DNA from: Cryomorphaceae bacterium
GTDB taxonomy: Bacteria; Bacteroidota; Bacteroidia; Flavobacteriales; UBA7430
Assembly: GCA_019649675.1 (NCBI GenBank)
Contig: BOWN01000001.1
Coordinates: 124,001 to 188,000 of the forward strand
DNA length: 64,000 bases
Direction of reading: 5' to 3'
In this document: one piece after another, positions 40,424 through 51,178 of the stretch
Numbering within the stretch: the stretch's first letter is position 1
Layout of the letters: every line of letters starts with the position of its first letter
The notes under the pieces: generated by a model
Databases searched by the model: none
Told to the model about the DNA's origin: nothing
What the model saw: only the letters and a program-made list of their open reading frames with translations
Made by a program: the position numbers and the translations under genes

Positions 40424-42997
40424 ATGACTGCACAAACGAAATTAACTCGTTTTAATGAAAATGTTGTATCAAAATACCAGATTTACAACAGTCTTTTCAT
40501 GACCCTACCCTTTGACTCGATAAGTAATACGGGCTTGTTACTTCCATTATTTCATGATATTTGTAATAAAGGATTCTCCATGGGTAAAAACCCTACAGAA
40601 ATTGTAGACAATTTTTTTAAAAAACAACAAGAAAATTTTTCTGAAGAAGAAAAAATAAATCTTCTTTTTAGATTTATTCAGTTCATCGAACGTCAGGTTG
40701 TTTTGTTTGATGCAATTGAAGATGCCTCATTTCCTATTGTAAACAATATGAATGGAATTGGTACACTAAGAAGTTTAAAAGAGATTGCTTATTCAAAAAA
40801 CAAAAAAGAAGAACTGAAAAAATACTTAGAAGAGTTTAAAGTTCGAATTGTATTAACAGCTCATCCTACTCAATTTTATCCTGGTGAAGTACTAGGTATA
40901 ATTACTGATTTAGATAAAGCCATACAAAAAGACAATCTAGTTCTAATTAAAAAACTTCTATCTCAATTAGGTAAAACGAGATTTTTTAAAAAGGTAAAAC
41001 CATCACCTTATGATGAGGCAGTTAATCTAATTTGGTATTTAGAAAATGTATTTTACCATTCTGTTAGCAAAATTTACAATTACATAGAATCAAATATATT
41101 TGAAGGCACAAAATCAGATAATCAAATAATTGATCTAGGATTTTGGCCAGGTGGAGACAGGGATGGAAATCCTTTTGTTACAACCCAAATCACACTTGAT
41201 GTCGCTGAAAAATTACGTCAAACTGTGTTAAAAAATTACCACATAGACATCAAACGATTGAAAAGACGATTGACTTTTAGTGGAGTTCAGGAAATTCTAT
41301 CTTCTTTAGAAGTTAAAATCTACAAACATGTTACAAGAAGCTATAAAACAATTGACATATCTCAAGAATTAGTATTAGAAGAATTAGAAAAAGCAAAAAA
41401 AATAGTTGTTGAACAACACCAATCTTTATTTATTGATGAATTAAATGATGTCATAAATAAAGTTCGAATTTTTGGTTTTCATTTTGCTAGTCTTGACATA
41501 AGACAAGACAGTAGGATACATCATGATGCTTTTACAAATATGGTCAAAAACCTTATAGAAATTGGTGACACTACTTTTCCTAAAAACTATTCAACACTTT
41601 CTGAAAAAGACCAAATTAACATCTTATCGCAAGTAAAAGGCAGCGTTGACATAAACATATTAACAGATGAACTATCTGTTAAAACTATGGAATCTATTTT
41701 TGCATTAAAAACTATTCAACAAAGAAATGGAGAACGAGGTGCCAACAGATATATTATTAGTAATAATCAAAGTGCATTAAATATAATGGAAACTTTTGCT
41801 ATGCTTAATTTATCTGGATTTAAAGAATATGTCCCTGTAGATGTTATCCCCTTATTTGAAACTGTAGAAGATCTAAAGAATGCAGAAAAAGTGATGCGAA
41901 CTGTATACAAAAACAGAAACTATAGAACACATCTCAAGCAAAGGGATAATAAGCAAACTATTATGCTGGGATTTTCTGATGGCACTAAAGATGGTGGTTA
42001 TTTGATGGCCAACTGGGGAATATTCAAAGCAAAAGAAGCATTAACAAAAATATCAAGAGAGTACGGTATTGAAGTCATATTTTTTGATGGTCGCGGAGGC
42101 CCTCCTGCCAGAGGTGGGGGGAAAACGCATCAATTTTATGCATCATTAGGACCATCCATAGAACATAAGCAAATTCAATTGACAATTCAAGGGCAAACAA
42201 TAAGTTCAAATTTTGGAACACTAAATTCATCTCAATTTAACTTAGAGCAATTACTGAGTTCTGGCATAAAGAATGAAGTTTTACAAGTAATCAATTAGAA
42301 AATAAACATAGAGTTCTCATTGAGGATTTAGCTAAGAGAGTTATAATAAATAAAGATTTTAAAAACCACCCTAAATTCCTTCCATATTTGGATGAAATGA
42401 GTACACTTAAATACTATTCAAAAACAAACATTGGGAGTAGACCTTCTATAAGATCTTCTTCAGATACATTAGATTTTTCTGCACTGAGAGCAATTCCTTT
42501 TGTAGGAGTTGGAGTCAATTAAAACAAAATGTTCCTGGATTTTACGGCCTTGGTTCCCATTAAAAACATACGAAGATTCTGGTAGACTTGATGAAATCAT
42601 CACATTTTATAATGAATCCGATTTCTTTAAACCTTGCTAGAAAATAGTATGATGAGTTTAACAAAATCATTCTTAAATTAACTAGTTACATGTCAAAGTG
42701 ACCCTATTTATGGAGACTTTTGGGAAAATTTAATTTATGAGGAATATAAAACAACTAAACGATTACTTTGAAAATATCAGGTCAACAAGAACTTATGGAA
42801 AATTACCCTGAGGGTAAAGCCTCTATTGAAATTAGAGAACAAATTGTTCTACCTCTTTTAACTATTCAACAGTATGCATTAAAACAAATTCAAGAACTTA
42901 AAAATCAAAATCCATCATCTAAAGAAATCACTATTTATGAAAAATGGTGACACGTTCGTTGTTTGGAAATATAAATGCAAGTAGAAATTCTGCATAA
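40424..42997 (+). CDS. ppc: Phosphoenolpyruvate carboxylase, several frameshifts near the 3' end
   Basis: Cytoplasmic enzyme forming oxaloacetate from PEP and bicarbonate. The first 624 residues are in one frame: catalytic His in LTAHPTQF near 145, LGFWPGGDRDGNPFVTT near 245, SDGTKDGGYLMANW near 530, and the glycine-rich FFDGRGGPPARGGGKTH near 560. After 42298 the frame changes at least four times (VLIEDLAKRVI, DFSALRAIPFVG, FYGLGS, LYEEYKTTKRLLLKISG) and ends with NASRNSA and TAA 42995. Total about 858 codons, normal. I start at ATG 40424 rather than the TTG six bases before it. It is divergent from ruvA and convergent with recG. Confidence 0.93.
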
Positions 42998-43014
42998 ACT
43001 AAACTTATAGATAG

Positions 43015-45137
43015 CTAAAAATCATCAACTTTAAGAAATCTCGCTCCACTGAATTTTAATTGGTGGGCTCTCATATATTCTTTTTTTACTGCATGGTTTG
43101 AATCAGAAGATAAGTCTGGGTCTTCAATTAGAATTTCTTTAGCAGTTTTTCTAGCAAATTGTAATATCTTAGAATCCTTAGACAAATCAGCTAATTTTAA
43201 ATTTAGAAGTCCACTTTGTCGGGTACCCATAATATCTCCAGGGCCCCTGAGTTTTAAATCTGCATTAGCTATTTCAAATCCATCTTGTGTTTGAACCATG
43301 GTTTTAATTCTAAATTTTGCATCAGGATTCAACTTAGAATCACTCATTAATATACAGTAAGACTTTTCTGCACCACGACCAACTCTCCTCTCAATTGGTG
43401 AATTGAGATAAACCAAAACGCTCTGCACTCTCAATTACCATAACTGAAGCATTGGACGTTAACACCTACTTCTATAACCGTAGTAGCCACCATAATATGA
43501 GTTTCACCTTTTACAAATCGAGTCATTTCGGCTTCTTTATCATTAGATTTCATTCGCCCGTGCACTATGGAAACCTGAAATTGTGGGCGCGGAAAATGTC
43601 TGCAAATACTTTCATAGCCATCCATTAAATCTTTATAATCTAAAGTATCACTCTCTTCAATTAATGGATAAACAATATAAACTTGGCGACCTAACTCAAT
43701 TTCTTTCTTTAAGAAATGAAAAAGTGATAAACGGTGTTTATCCATCTTATGTAGCGTTGTAATAGGCTTTCTGCCTGGGGGAAGTTCGTCAATAACCGAA
43801 ATATCTAAATCGCCGTAAACAGTCATAGCCAAAGTTCTTGGAATAGGTGTTGCAGTCATCACTAATACATGAGGAGGCTTATTATTTTTTTTCCACATCT
43901 TTGACCGCTGTGAAACGCCAAATCGATGCTGTTCATCAATAATTGCAACTCCCAAGTTGTTATACTTCACTTTATCTTCTATAAGCGCATGAGTTCCAAC
44001 AAGAATATCCAATTCACCAGACTCTAAAGCTTCATGTATTTCACGTCTCCGAGCGGTTTTTGTAGATCCAGTAAGTAATGCCATATTAATACCTAAAGCA
44101 TTTACCATTTCTTCTAAACTTTGAAAATGTTGTGTAGCTAAAATTTCTGTTGGTGCCATTAAACAAGATTGAAAACCATTGTCTTTAGCCATCAACATTA
44201 CCATTAATGCCACAATAGTTTTTCCAGAACCTACATCTCCCTGTACCAATCTATTCATTTGCTTACCCGAAGCCACATCTGTTCGAATTTCTTTTAGTAC
44301 ACGCTTTTGAGCATCTGTCAATTCAAAGGGCAATAGTTCTTTATAAAACAAATTAAAATGATCCCCGATATTCGAAAATGGGTAAGATAAATTAATTTTT
44401 TTTCGATGGTGTTTCATTTTCAACAAGCCCAACTGTATAAAGAAAAATTCTTCAAATTTCAATCTTCTAATAGCTTGAGCTAAAAGAAAATCAGATTTTG
44501 GAAAATGAATGTTTATTAAGGCATCTCTCTTTGTTATCAGCTTGTATTCTTTTTGAATTTCTGAGGAAAGTGTTTCAGGTATCACCTTTGAAACTTGTTC
44601 TAATAATCTATGCATTAATTTTGCGATACCTTTTGAGTGTAAAAACTTTCTTGAAAGCTTTTCAGTTGATGGATATACACCTTGCATAGCTGTAACCAAG
44701 CTCTTTTTATAGGCTTCTATTGTTTCTATTTCCGGATGAGAAATACTAAAAACACCTTTATATGATGTAGGCTTTCCAAAAACAACAATTTTCTCATTTC
44801 TTTTAAGTGATTTCTTAATCCATGAAACACCTTTAAACCAAACAAGTTCCATTGAGGAGGTCTCATCTTCAAATACAGCTTTCAATCTTTTTTTACGCCC
44901 AGTACCCTCTTCCCTAAAGCTTGCAATTTTCCCAATTACTTGAACATCGGTCAAATCATCTTTTAATTGATTAATCTTGTAAAACTGGGTTTTATCTATA
45001 TAGCGAAATGGATAGAGTTCGAGCAAATCTCTGTAAGAAAATATATGTAACTCTTTTTGCAGAACCTCAGCACGTTGAGGTCCAACCCCTTTTAGGAATT
45101 CTATGGGCGTATCAAGCATGTGAGAATTTTGGGACAT
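43015..45137 (-). CDS. recG: ATP-dependent DNA helicase RecG, one frameshift
   Basis: Branch-migration helicase for replication fork rescue. The N-terminal wedge domain starts MSQNSHMLDTPIEFLKGVGPQRAEVLQ; motif I is GDVGSGKTIVALM near residue 290, the DEQH box is IIDEQHRFGVSQR near 385, and LVMTATPIPRTLAMT is motif III. The frame changes near 43440, right after TTVIEVGVNV, and resumes with SVMVIESAERFGLSQ-like sequence through the C-terminus (QTQDGFEIANADLKLRGPGDIMGTRQSG). Size about 707 residues. Start is ATG 45137. Confidence 0.94.
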
Positions 45138-45189
45138 AAACAAATTTTATCAAATGTAAGCTATCAAAAGATGAGTTCAAAAACACAAA

Positions 45190-45219
45190 TTGATTTTGAA
45201 AGTAATTTTAGTAGATTTG
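45190..45219 (+). promoter_or_regulatory. Promoter of the acyl-CoA synthetase gene
   Basis: TTG at 45190-45192, a 19-bp spacer and TAGATTTG at 45212-45219 match the Flavobacterium-type -33/-7 promoter (TTG, 17-23 bp, TAnnTTTG). It ends 30 bp before the ATG at 45250, giving a short leader. Confidence 0.6.
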
Positions 45220-45249
45220 AAATAAATTTATAACATTTAGCACTAAACT

Positions 45250-47019
45250 ATGAATGCAACTCCTTCACGAATATTTGAATTGGCAGAGTACACACGTCAA
45301 AATTTCAACAAAAAAGATGTTTTAGCAGGAAAACAAAACGGCATTTGGCGAAAATATTCAGCTGAAGAATATGTAAATACAACCGATGCTATTGGATATG
45401 GACTGTTAAATATAGGTATTGATAGAGGCGATAAAATCGCTGTAATTTCTGCAAATCGTCCAGAATGGAGTTTAGTTGACATGGGAATTAATAAAATTGG
45501 TGCGATAAATGTTCCAATTTATCCTAATATTACGACAGCAGATTATGAGTACATTATAAAAGATGCTGGTGTTAAAATTCTTTTTGTAGGCTCAGAAGAA
45601 ATTTTCGAAAAAGTACAAATGCTTGTCGATAAAATCGACTTCCTCCAAGCCATTTATGCTTTTGATGAAATTGAAGGCGCTAAAGACTGGAATGATTTAA
45701 TTAAAGATGGGAATTCAAATCCTCAAGCTTCTAAAATGAAAGCCAATCAGTTGGAGGTCAAATCATCTGACCTTTTTACACTCATATATACTTCCGGCAC
45801 AACTGGAAATCCTAAAGGGGTTATGCTTTCTCACGACAATCTTTACTCCCAATTTGCTGGACTAAAAGATTCTCTTCCGTTAGATAACACAGATACTGCA
45901 ATAAGCTTTCTTCCGTTATGTCATGTCTTTGAAAGAGTAGTTGAATACTACTATCTATTCAGGGGAACATCTATTTATTACGCAGAAAATATTGAAAAAA
46001 TTGGCGATAACTTAAAGGAAATTAAACCAACAGTAATGCCTACAGTTCCAAGATTACTGGAAAAAGTATACGATAAAATTGTTGCTAAAGGCTCAGAATT
46101 AACTGGACTTAAGAAAAGCCTTTTCTTTTGGGCACTTAATTTAGGTTTGAAACATGAACTGGATGGCAAAAATGGCTGGTGGTATGAAACACAATTAAAA
46201 TTAGCTAATAAACTTATCTTTAGTAAATGGAGAGAAGCTGTCGGAGGAAATATGAAATACATCTTTTCTGGTGCAGCAGCCCTTCAACCTAGACTTGCAC
46301 GCGTATTTACAGCCGCTCAAATGCCGGTATTTGAGGGTTATGGTCTATCTGAAACTTCCCCTGTAATATCTGTTAATACGCCCGAGCCAGGAGGTAAATA
46401 TTATGGTACGGTAGGGAAAGTTATGACTGGTGTAGAAGTTAAATTTGGTGATGATGGCGAGATTTTATGTAAAGGACATAATGTAATGATGGGTTACTAT
46501 AACAAGCCAGAGCTAACAGCAGAAGTTATTGATGAAGAAGGATGGTTCCATACAGGTGATATAGGTACAATGGTAGAAGGCGTTTACTTAAAAATTACCG
46601 ACCGTAAAAAAGAAATTTTTAAAACTTCTGGTGGAAAATACATTGCACCTCAAGTAATGGAGAATAAGTTCAAAGAATCGCGTTTTATTGAACAAATTAT
46701 GGTTTTAGGTGAAGGCGAAAAGATGCCAGGTGCTTTTATTGTTCCAGATTTTCAAGCTTTGAGAGTTTGGTGCGAGTATAATCAAATTGATTACACTACA
46801 GATGCTCAAATGACAGAACATCCTGATGTACTTAAAAAGTATGATGAAGAAGTTTCACATTATAATGAACAATTTGCACCATACGAACAGGTCAAAAAAT
46901 TTGTACTTATGAAGGAATCCTGGTCTGTAGATGGAGGTGAATTAACCGCTACTATGAAACTTAAACGTAAACCTGTTCTAAGCAAATACGACGATAAATA
47001 CAAAGAGATTTACTCCTAA
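45250..47019 (+). CDS. Long-chain fatty acid--CoA ligase (AMP-binding)
   Basis: Adenylate-forming enzyme that activates fatty acids to acyl-CoA at the membrane, the entry step of beta-oxidation and phospholipid remodelling. The 589-residue frame is intact. The P-loop-like A3 motif is TLIYTSGTTGNPKGVML near residue 180; FEGYGLSETSPV near 365; GWFHTGDIG near 435; and DRKKEIFKTSGGKYIAP near 460. It has its own TTG/TAGATTTG promoter and a strong terminator, so it is a separate unit just ahead of the MarR-fad genes. Confidence 0.93.
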   Translation: MNATPSRIFELAEYTRQNFNKKDVLAGKQNGIWRKYSAEEYVNTTDAIGYGLLNIGIDRGDKIAVISANRPEWSLVDMGINKIGAINVPIYPNITTADYEYIIKDAGVKILFVGSEEIFEKVQMLVDKIDFLQAIYAFDEIEGAKDWNDLIKDGNSNPQASKMKANQLEVKSSDLFTLIYTSGTTGNPKGVMLSHDNLYSQFAGLKDSLPLDNTDTAISFLPLCHVFERVVEYYYLFRGTSIYYAENIEKIGDNLKEIKPTVMPTVPRLLEKVYDKIVAKGSELTGLKKSLFFWALNLGLKHELDGKNGWWYETQLKLANKLIFSKWREAVGGNMKYIFSGAAALQPRLARVFTAAQMPVFEGYGLSETSPVISVNTPEPGGKYYGTVGKVMTGVEVKFGDDGEILCKGHNVMMGYYNKPELTAEVIDEEGWFHTGDIGTMVEGVYLKITDRKKEIFKTSGGKYIAPQVMENKFKESRFIEQIMVLGEGEKMPGAFIVPDFQALRVWCEYNQIDYTTDAQMTEHPDVLKKYDEEVSHYNEQFAPYEQVKKFVLMKESWSVDGGELTATMKLKRKPVLSKYDDKYKEIYS

Positions 47020-47047
47020 AAAAAGCCCCATAAGGGGCTTTTTTTTT
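47018..47047 (+). terminator. Rho-independent terminator of the acyl-CoA synthetase gene
   Basis: AAAAAAAGCCCC, ATAA loop, GGGGCTTTTTTTTT: a short GC stem with A and T flanks and a nine-T tail, overlapping the stop codon region. Confidence 0.92.
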
Positions 47048-47070
47048 ACACCTGTTTTCAAAACAATTTA

Positions 47071-47112
47071 GTATGCGTGCCAAATAAATTTTAATTTATT
47101 ATGCTCGCATAC
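47071..47112. promoter_or_regulatory. 42-bp imperfect palindrome, candidate MarR operator
   Basis: Two 20-base arms (47071-47090 and 47093-47112) around a central TT match at 17 of 20 positions when inverted; the outer GTATGCG / CGCATAC and inner AATAAATT / AATTTATT blocks are perfect. It lies 36 bp before the marR ATG and after the preceding terminator, so it is placed to control marR-fadN-fadA-fadE. Binding by the neighbouring MarR protein is inferred. Confidence 0.6.
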
Positions 47113-47148
47113 GTTTAATTTGTAAATTTAAAGCAAATTAGATCTGTT

Positions 47149-47586
47149 ATGATTAACAAGAAACACATTATAGATTTTCGAATACGCTGGGCATGGCATA
47201 GCATTTCTAGACTGTATAATGATCGGGCAAAAAAACATGATGCAACAACATCAACTGGATTTGCAATATTAAACATTGAAAAGAACGGAATACTTTCGAC
47301 ACACTTGGGCCCCAAAATGGGTATGGAATCGCGAAGCTTAACTAGAAGTTTAAAAAGTATGTTAGACCGCAAACTGATTCGAAAAAAAACCGATCCAAAG
47401 GACAAAAGAAAAGTGCGTATTTACTTAACTAAAAAAGGTATAGAATACCGAAAAATTGCTTCTGAGAATGTAAAAGTTTTTAACGAAAGAGTCTTCTCAA
47501 AAATTTCTCAAGAAGAACTTGATGCCTTCTACAAAGTATTGGACGCAGTAGATCAATCTATCGAAGAATTAAAAAATGAAAAATAA
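47149..47586 (+). CDS. MarR-family transcriptional regulator
   Basis: Dimeric winged-helix regulator of 145 residues. The N-terminal dimer helix is followed by a helix-turn-helix (TSTGFAILNIEKNGILSTHLG then RSLTRSLKSMLDRKLIRKK) and the winged beta hairpin DPKDKRKVRIYLTKKG, the hallmark D-x-R-x-x-x-x-x-L-T motif of MarR. The 3' end overlaps fadN by 11 bp, so it leads the beta-oxidation operon and likely senses acyl-CoA or fatty acids. The palindrome at 47071-47112 is its probable operator. Confidence 0.9.
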   Translation: MINKKHIIDFRIRWAWHSISRLYNDRAKKHDATTSTGFAILNIEKNGILSTHLGPKMGMESRSLTRSLKSMLDRKLIRKKTDPKDKRKVRIYLTKKGIEYRKIASENVKVFNERVFSKISQEELDAFYKVLDAVDQSIEELKNEK

Positions 47587-49986
47587 ACCATCCATAAAAA
47601 AAGTAGCTGTTATTGGCTCAGGGATTATGGGTTCAAGAATTGCCTGTCATATGGCTAATATTGGACTTGATGTGCTTTTATTAGACATCGCCCCATTTAA
47701 GTTAAATGAGGCTGAGGAAAAAGCAGGTTTAACTTTGGAAAACCCAAAAGTGAAAAACCGGATTGTAAAAGATGCCCTCAAAGCAACACTCAAATCAAAG
47801 CCAGCTTCACTATATAAAAAAGACTTCATTAGTAGAATTAAAACAGGTAACCTAACCGATGACATTGAAAAAATAAGTGATGCTGACTGGATTATTGAAG
47901 TGGTTGTAGAACGCTTAGACATCAAAAAGCAAGTCTTCGAAAAAGTAGAACAATTCCGTAAATCAGAGAGTATAATTTCTAGTAACACTTCAGGTATTCC
48001 TATTCATATGATGCTTGAAGAACGAAGCGAAGATTTTAAAACAAACTTTTTAGGTACACACTTCTTTAATCCGCCTAGATACCTAGAACTATTAGAAATT
48101 ATTCCAACACCGCACACAAATCCTAAGCTGGTCGAATTTCTTATGGAATTTGGAGATCGTTATTTAGGTAAAACAACCGTTTTGTGTAAAGACACACCTG
48201 CCTTTATTGCAAACAGGATTGGTGTTGGCGGCATTTTATCGCTCTTCCATTTGGTAGAAAAAAGAGGGCTTTCTGTAGAAGCCATTGATAAATTAACTGG
48301 TCCAATCATTGGTCGACCAAAATCTGCAACCTTTAGGACCTGTGATGTTGTAGGTTTAGACACTTTAGTTCATGTAGCCAATGGCCTATATGAAAATTGC
48401 AAAAACGATGAAGCGAGAGCGTCTTTTAAGCTACCAAAATACGTCGAAAAACTATTTGAAAACAAGTGGCTCGGGGATAAAACAAAACAAGGATTTTACA
48501 AAAAAACGAAAGACGAAAAAGGGAAAAAGGTTATTTTGTCTCTCGATTTAACAAGCTTTGAATACAAAATACAAGAACGTGTTAAATACCCCTCTTTAGC
48601 TCAAGCAAAAGAAATTGACGATCTCAGAAAACGTATCAAATTCTTATACCATTGCAAGGATAAAGCAGGAGAATTTTATAGAGAAATGTTTAGCGACATC
48701 TTCTCTTATGTATCCCATAGAATTCCAGAAATTTCTGATGAAACATACCGAATAGACCAGGCTATGAAAGCCGGTTTTGGATGGGAATTAGGGCCTTTCG
48801 AAATTTGGGATGCCATAGGCGCTCAAGCAGCATACGACAAAGCTATTGAACTGAGAAGAGACATCGCTCCTTGGGTAAAAGAAATGTTAGACCAAGGTAC
48901 TTCATCCTTTTATCAGGTTGAAGTCGATTCTATGAATTACTTCGACAAAGAGGAAAAACAATACAAAGCACTTCCAAACCAAGAGGCTTTAATTGACTTA
49001 TACGTTCGCAAAAAAGCAAATACAATTTGGAAAAGCGATGCGGCATCTTTAATCGACTTAGGTGATGATGTTGTCAACTTAGAATTCCACTCTAAGATGA
49101 ATGCTGTTGGAGGCGACACACTTCAAGCCATTCAGCATGCAATTGATTTAACAGAAGATAACTACAAAGGTTTGGTTATTGCAAACCAAGGTCAAAACTT
49201 CTCGGTAGGTGCAAATTTAGCCATGATTTTTATGATGGCTGTAGAACAAGACTACGACGAATTAGACTTTGCAGTTCGAACTTTCCAACAAACCACTCAG
49301 AAAATCCGTTATTCTAACATTCCTATTGTTGCAGCACCTCACGCAATGACTCTTGGTGGTGGATGCGAAATAGCAATGCACGCCGACATTACACAAGCTG
49401 CTGCGGAAACTTATATGGGATTGGTAGAAATGGGTGTTGGATTAATTCCTGGTGGTGGCGGAACCAAAGAGATGGCATTACGTGCTTCAGCACTCTTTAA
49501 TCAAGGTGATATTCAAAACCCTTTAATTAGAGAATTATTTTTAAATGTAGGAATGGCTAAAGTATCTACTTCAGCACATGAAGCAATGGATCTTGGTTTA
49601 CTTAGAAAAGGAATAGATGCTATTTCGGTGAATAAACAAAGACGTATTGCCGATGCAAAAGCAGCTGTTATTGGACTTGCCGACAAAGGCTACATAGCTC
49701 CTGCTAATGAAAAGAAAATTAAAATTTTAGGAAAACAAATTTTAGGTTCATTCCTTGTGAGTTCAGACTCCATGTTTCATGCCGGATTTATTACCGAACA
49801 CGAAAAATTAATGTCTGAAAAACTTGGCCATGTCATTGCAGGGGAGACCTATCTTCCCCTACTCTAGTGAGCGAACAGTACCTACTCGATTTAGAACGAG
49901 AAGCATTCTTGTCGCTTACAGGAGAACGCAAGACATTAGAGCGTATAGAGCACATGCTCAAAAAAGGAAAACCATTACGAAATTAA
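47576..49986 (+). CDS. fadN: 3-hydroxyacyl-CoA dehydrogenase/enoyl-CoA hydratase, FadN type, one frameshift
   Basis: Bifunctional beta-oxidation enzyme. The order is dehydrogenase first (Rossmann [12 protein letters not shown] near residue 15, [12 protein letters not shown] near 160) and crotonase second ([16 protein letters not shown] near 540, [11 protein letters not shown] near 590, [15 protein letters not shown] near 620). This is reversed compared with E. coli FadB but matches Bacillus FadN. The frame changes near 49850; the C-terminus continues [18 protein letters not shown] to TAA 49984-49986, making about 803 codons. Start overlaps marR by 11 bp; fadA follows 10 bp on. Confidence 0.93.
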
Positions 49987-49996
49987 GACAGTTAAG

Positions 49997-51175
49997 ATGA
50001 AAGCATATATCGTAAAAGGATTTAGAACAGCAGTAGGGAAAGCACCTCGGGGTATTTTCCGATTTACTCGCCCCGATGATTTAGCAGCTGCAACCGTAAA
50101 ACACTTGGTCAGCACACTTCCAGAATTTGACGTTAATAGAATTGATGATGTGATTGTTGGAAATGCAACTCCGGAAGCGGAACAAGGTTTAAACATTGGA
50201 AGAATGGTATCTTTAATGGGTTTAAACACAGATAAAGTTCCGGGCGTAACCGTAAACAGATACTGCTCTTCAGGCCTGGAAACCATCGCATTGGCAACTG
50301 CAAAAATTAACGCTGGCATGGCCGATTGTATTATTGCAGGAGGGGTAGAAACCATGTCGCCCATTCCATTTGGCGGATGGCGCATTGTTCCCAACGCAGA
50401 AGTCTCAGCAAAAAATCCAAGTTGGTATTGGGGCATGGGAAACACTGCAGAGGAAGTAGCTCGGCGCTACAATATTTCAAGAGCGTCTCAAGATGAATTT
50501 GCTTTTAACTCACACAAAAAAGCATTAAACGCAATAGATACTGGATTATTTAAAGATGAAATTGTACCAATTGAAGTAGAAGAAATATTCTTAGACCAAA
50601 ATGAAAAGAAACAAACGCGAAGCTATACTGTAGATACCGACGAAGGACCTCGAAGAGGAACAAATATTGAAGCATTATCCCGCTTAAGACCTGTATTCGC
50701 TGCTGGCGGATCGGTAACGGCTGGAAACGCTTCCCAAACTTCCGACGGTGCTGCCTTTGTGATGGTGATGTCTGAAACAATGGTTAAAGAATTGAATTTA
50801 GAACCTATTGCCCAACTACTGAGCTACCATGTGGCTGGTTTAGAACCAAGCGTTATGGGTATGGGACCAGTTTACGCCGCACCAAAAGCAATAGAAAAAG
50901 CGGGCTTAAAACTAAAAGATATCGAACAATTTGAACTCAATGAAGCCTTTGCTTCACAATCGGTAGCTGTTCTTAAAGAATTGGATTTAAATCCCGATAT
51001 CGTTAATGTAAATGGTGGCGCTATTGCTTTAGGCCACCCGCTAGGATGTACAGGTGCAAAACTTTCTGTACAACTCTTTAACGAAATGCGTAGAAGAAAA
51101 CAACGCTATGGCATGGTAACAATGTGTGTAGGAACTGGCCAAGGTGCAGCTGGTATTTATGAATTATTAAAATAA
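49997..51175 (+). CDS. fadA: Acetyl-CoA C-acyltransferase (3-ketoacyl-CoA thiolase)
   Basis: Thiolytic enzyme that releases acetyl-CoA in the last step of beta-oxidation. The 392-residue frame is intact. The acyl-carrying cysteine is in NRYCSSGLETIA near residue 90, the catalytic histidine in NVNGGAIALGHPLGCTGAK near 350, and the second cysteine in MCVGTGQGAAGIYELL near 380. It is between fadN (10 bp) and fadE (3 bp) in one operon. Confidence 0.95.
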   Translation: MKAYIVKGFRTAVGKAPRGIFRFTRPDDLAAATVKHLVSTLPEFDVNRIDDVIVGNATPEAEQGLNIGRMVSLMGLNTDKVPGVTVNRYCSSGLETIALATAKINAGMADCIIAGGVETMSPIPFGGWRIVPNAEVSAKNPSWYWGMGNTAEEVARRYNISRASQDEFAFNSHKKALNAIDTGLFKDEIVPIEVEEIFLDQNEKKQTRSYTVDTDEGPRRGTNIEALSRLRPVFAAGGSVTAGNASQTSDGAAFVMVMSETMVKELNLEPIAQLLSYHVAGLEPSVMGMGPVYAAPKAIEKAGLKLKDIEQFELNEAFASQSVAVLKELDLNPDIVNVNGGAIALGHPLGCTGAKLSVQLFNEMRRRKQRYGMVTMCVGTGQGAAGIYELLK

Positions 51176-51178
51176 CAT

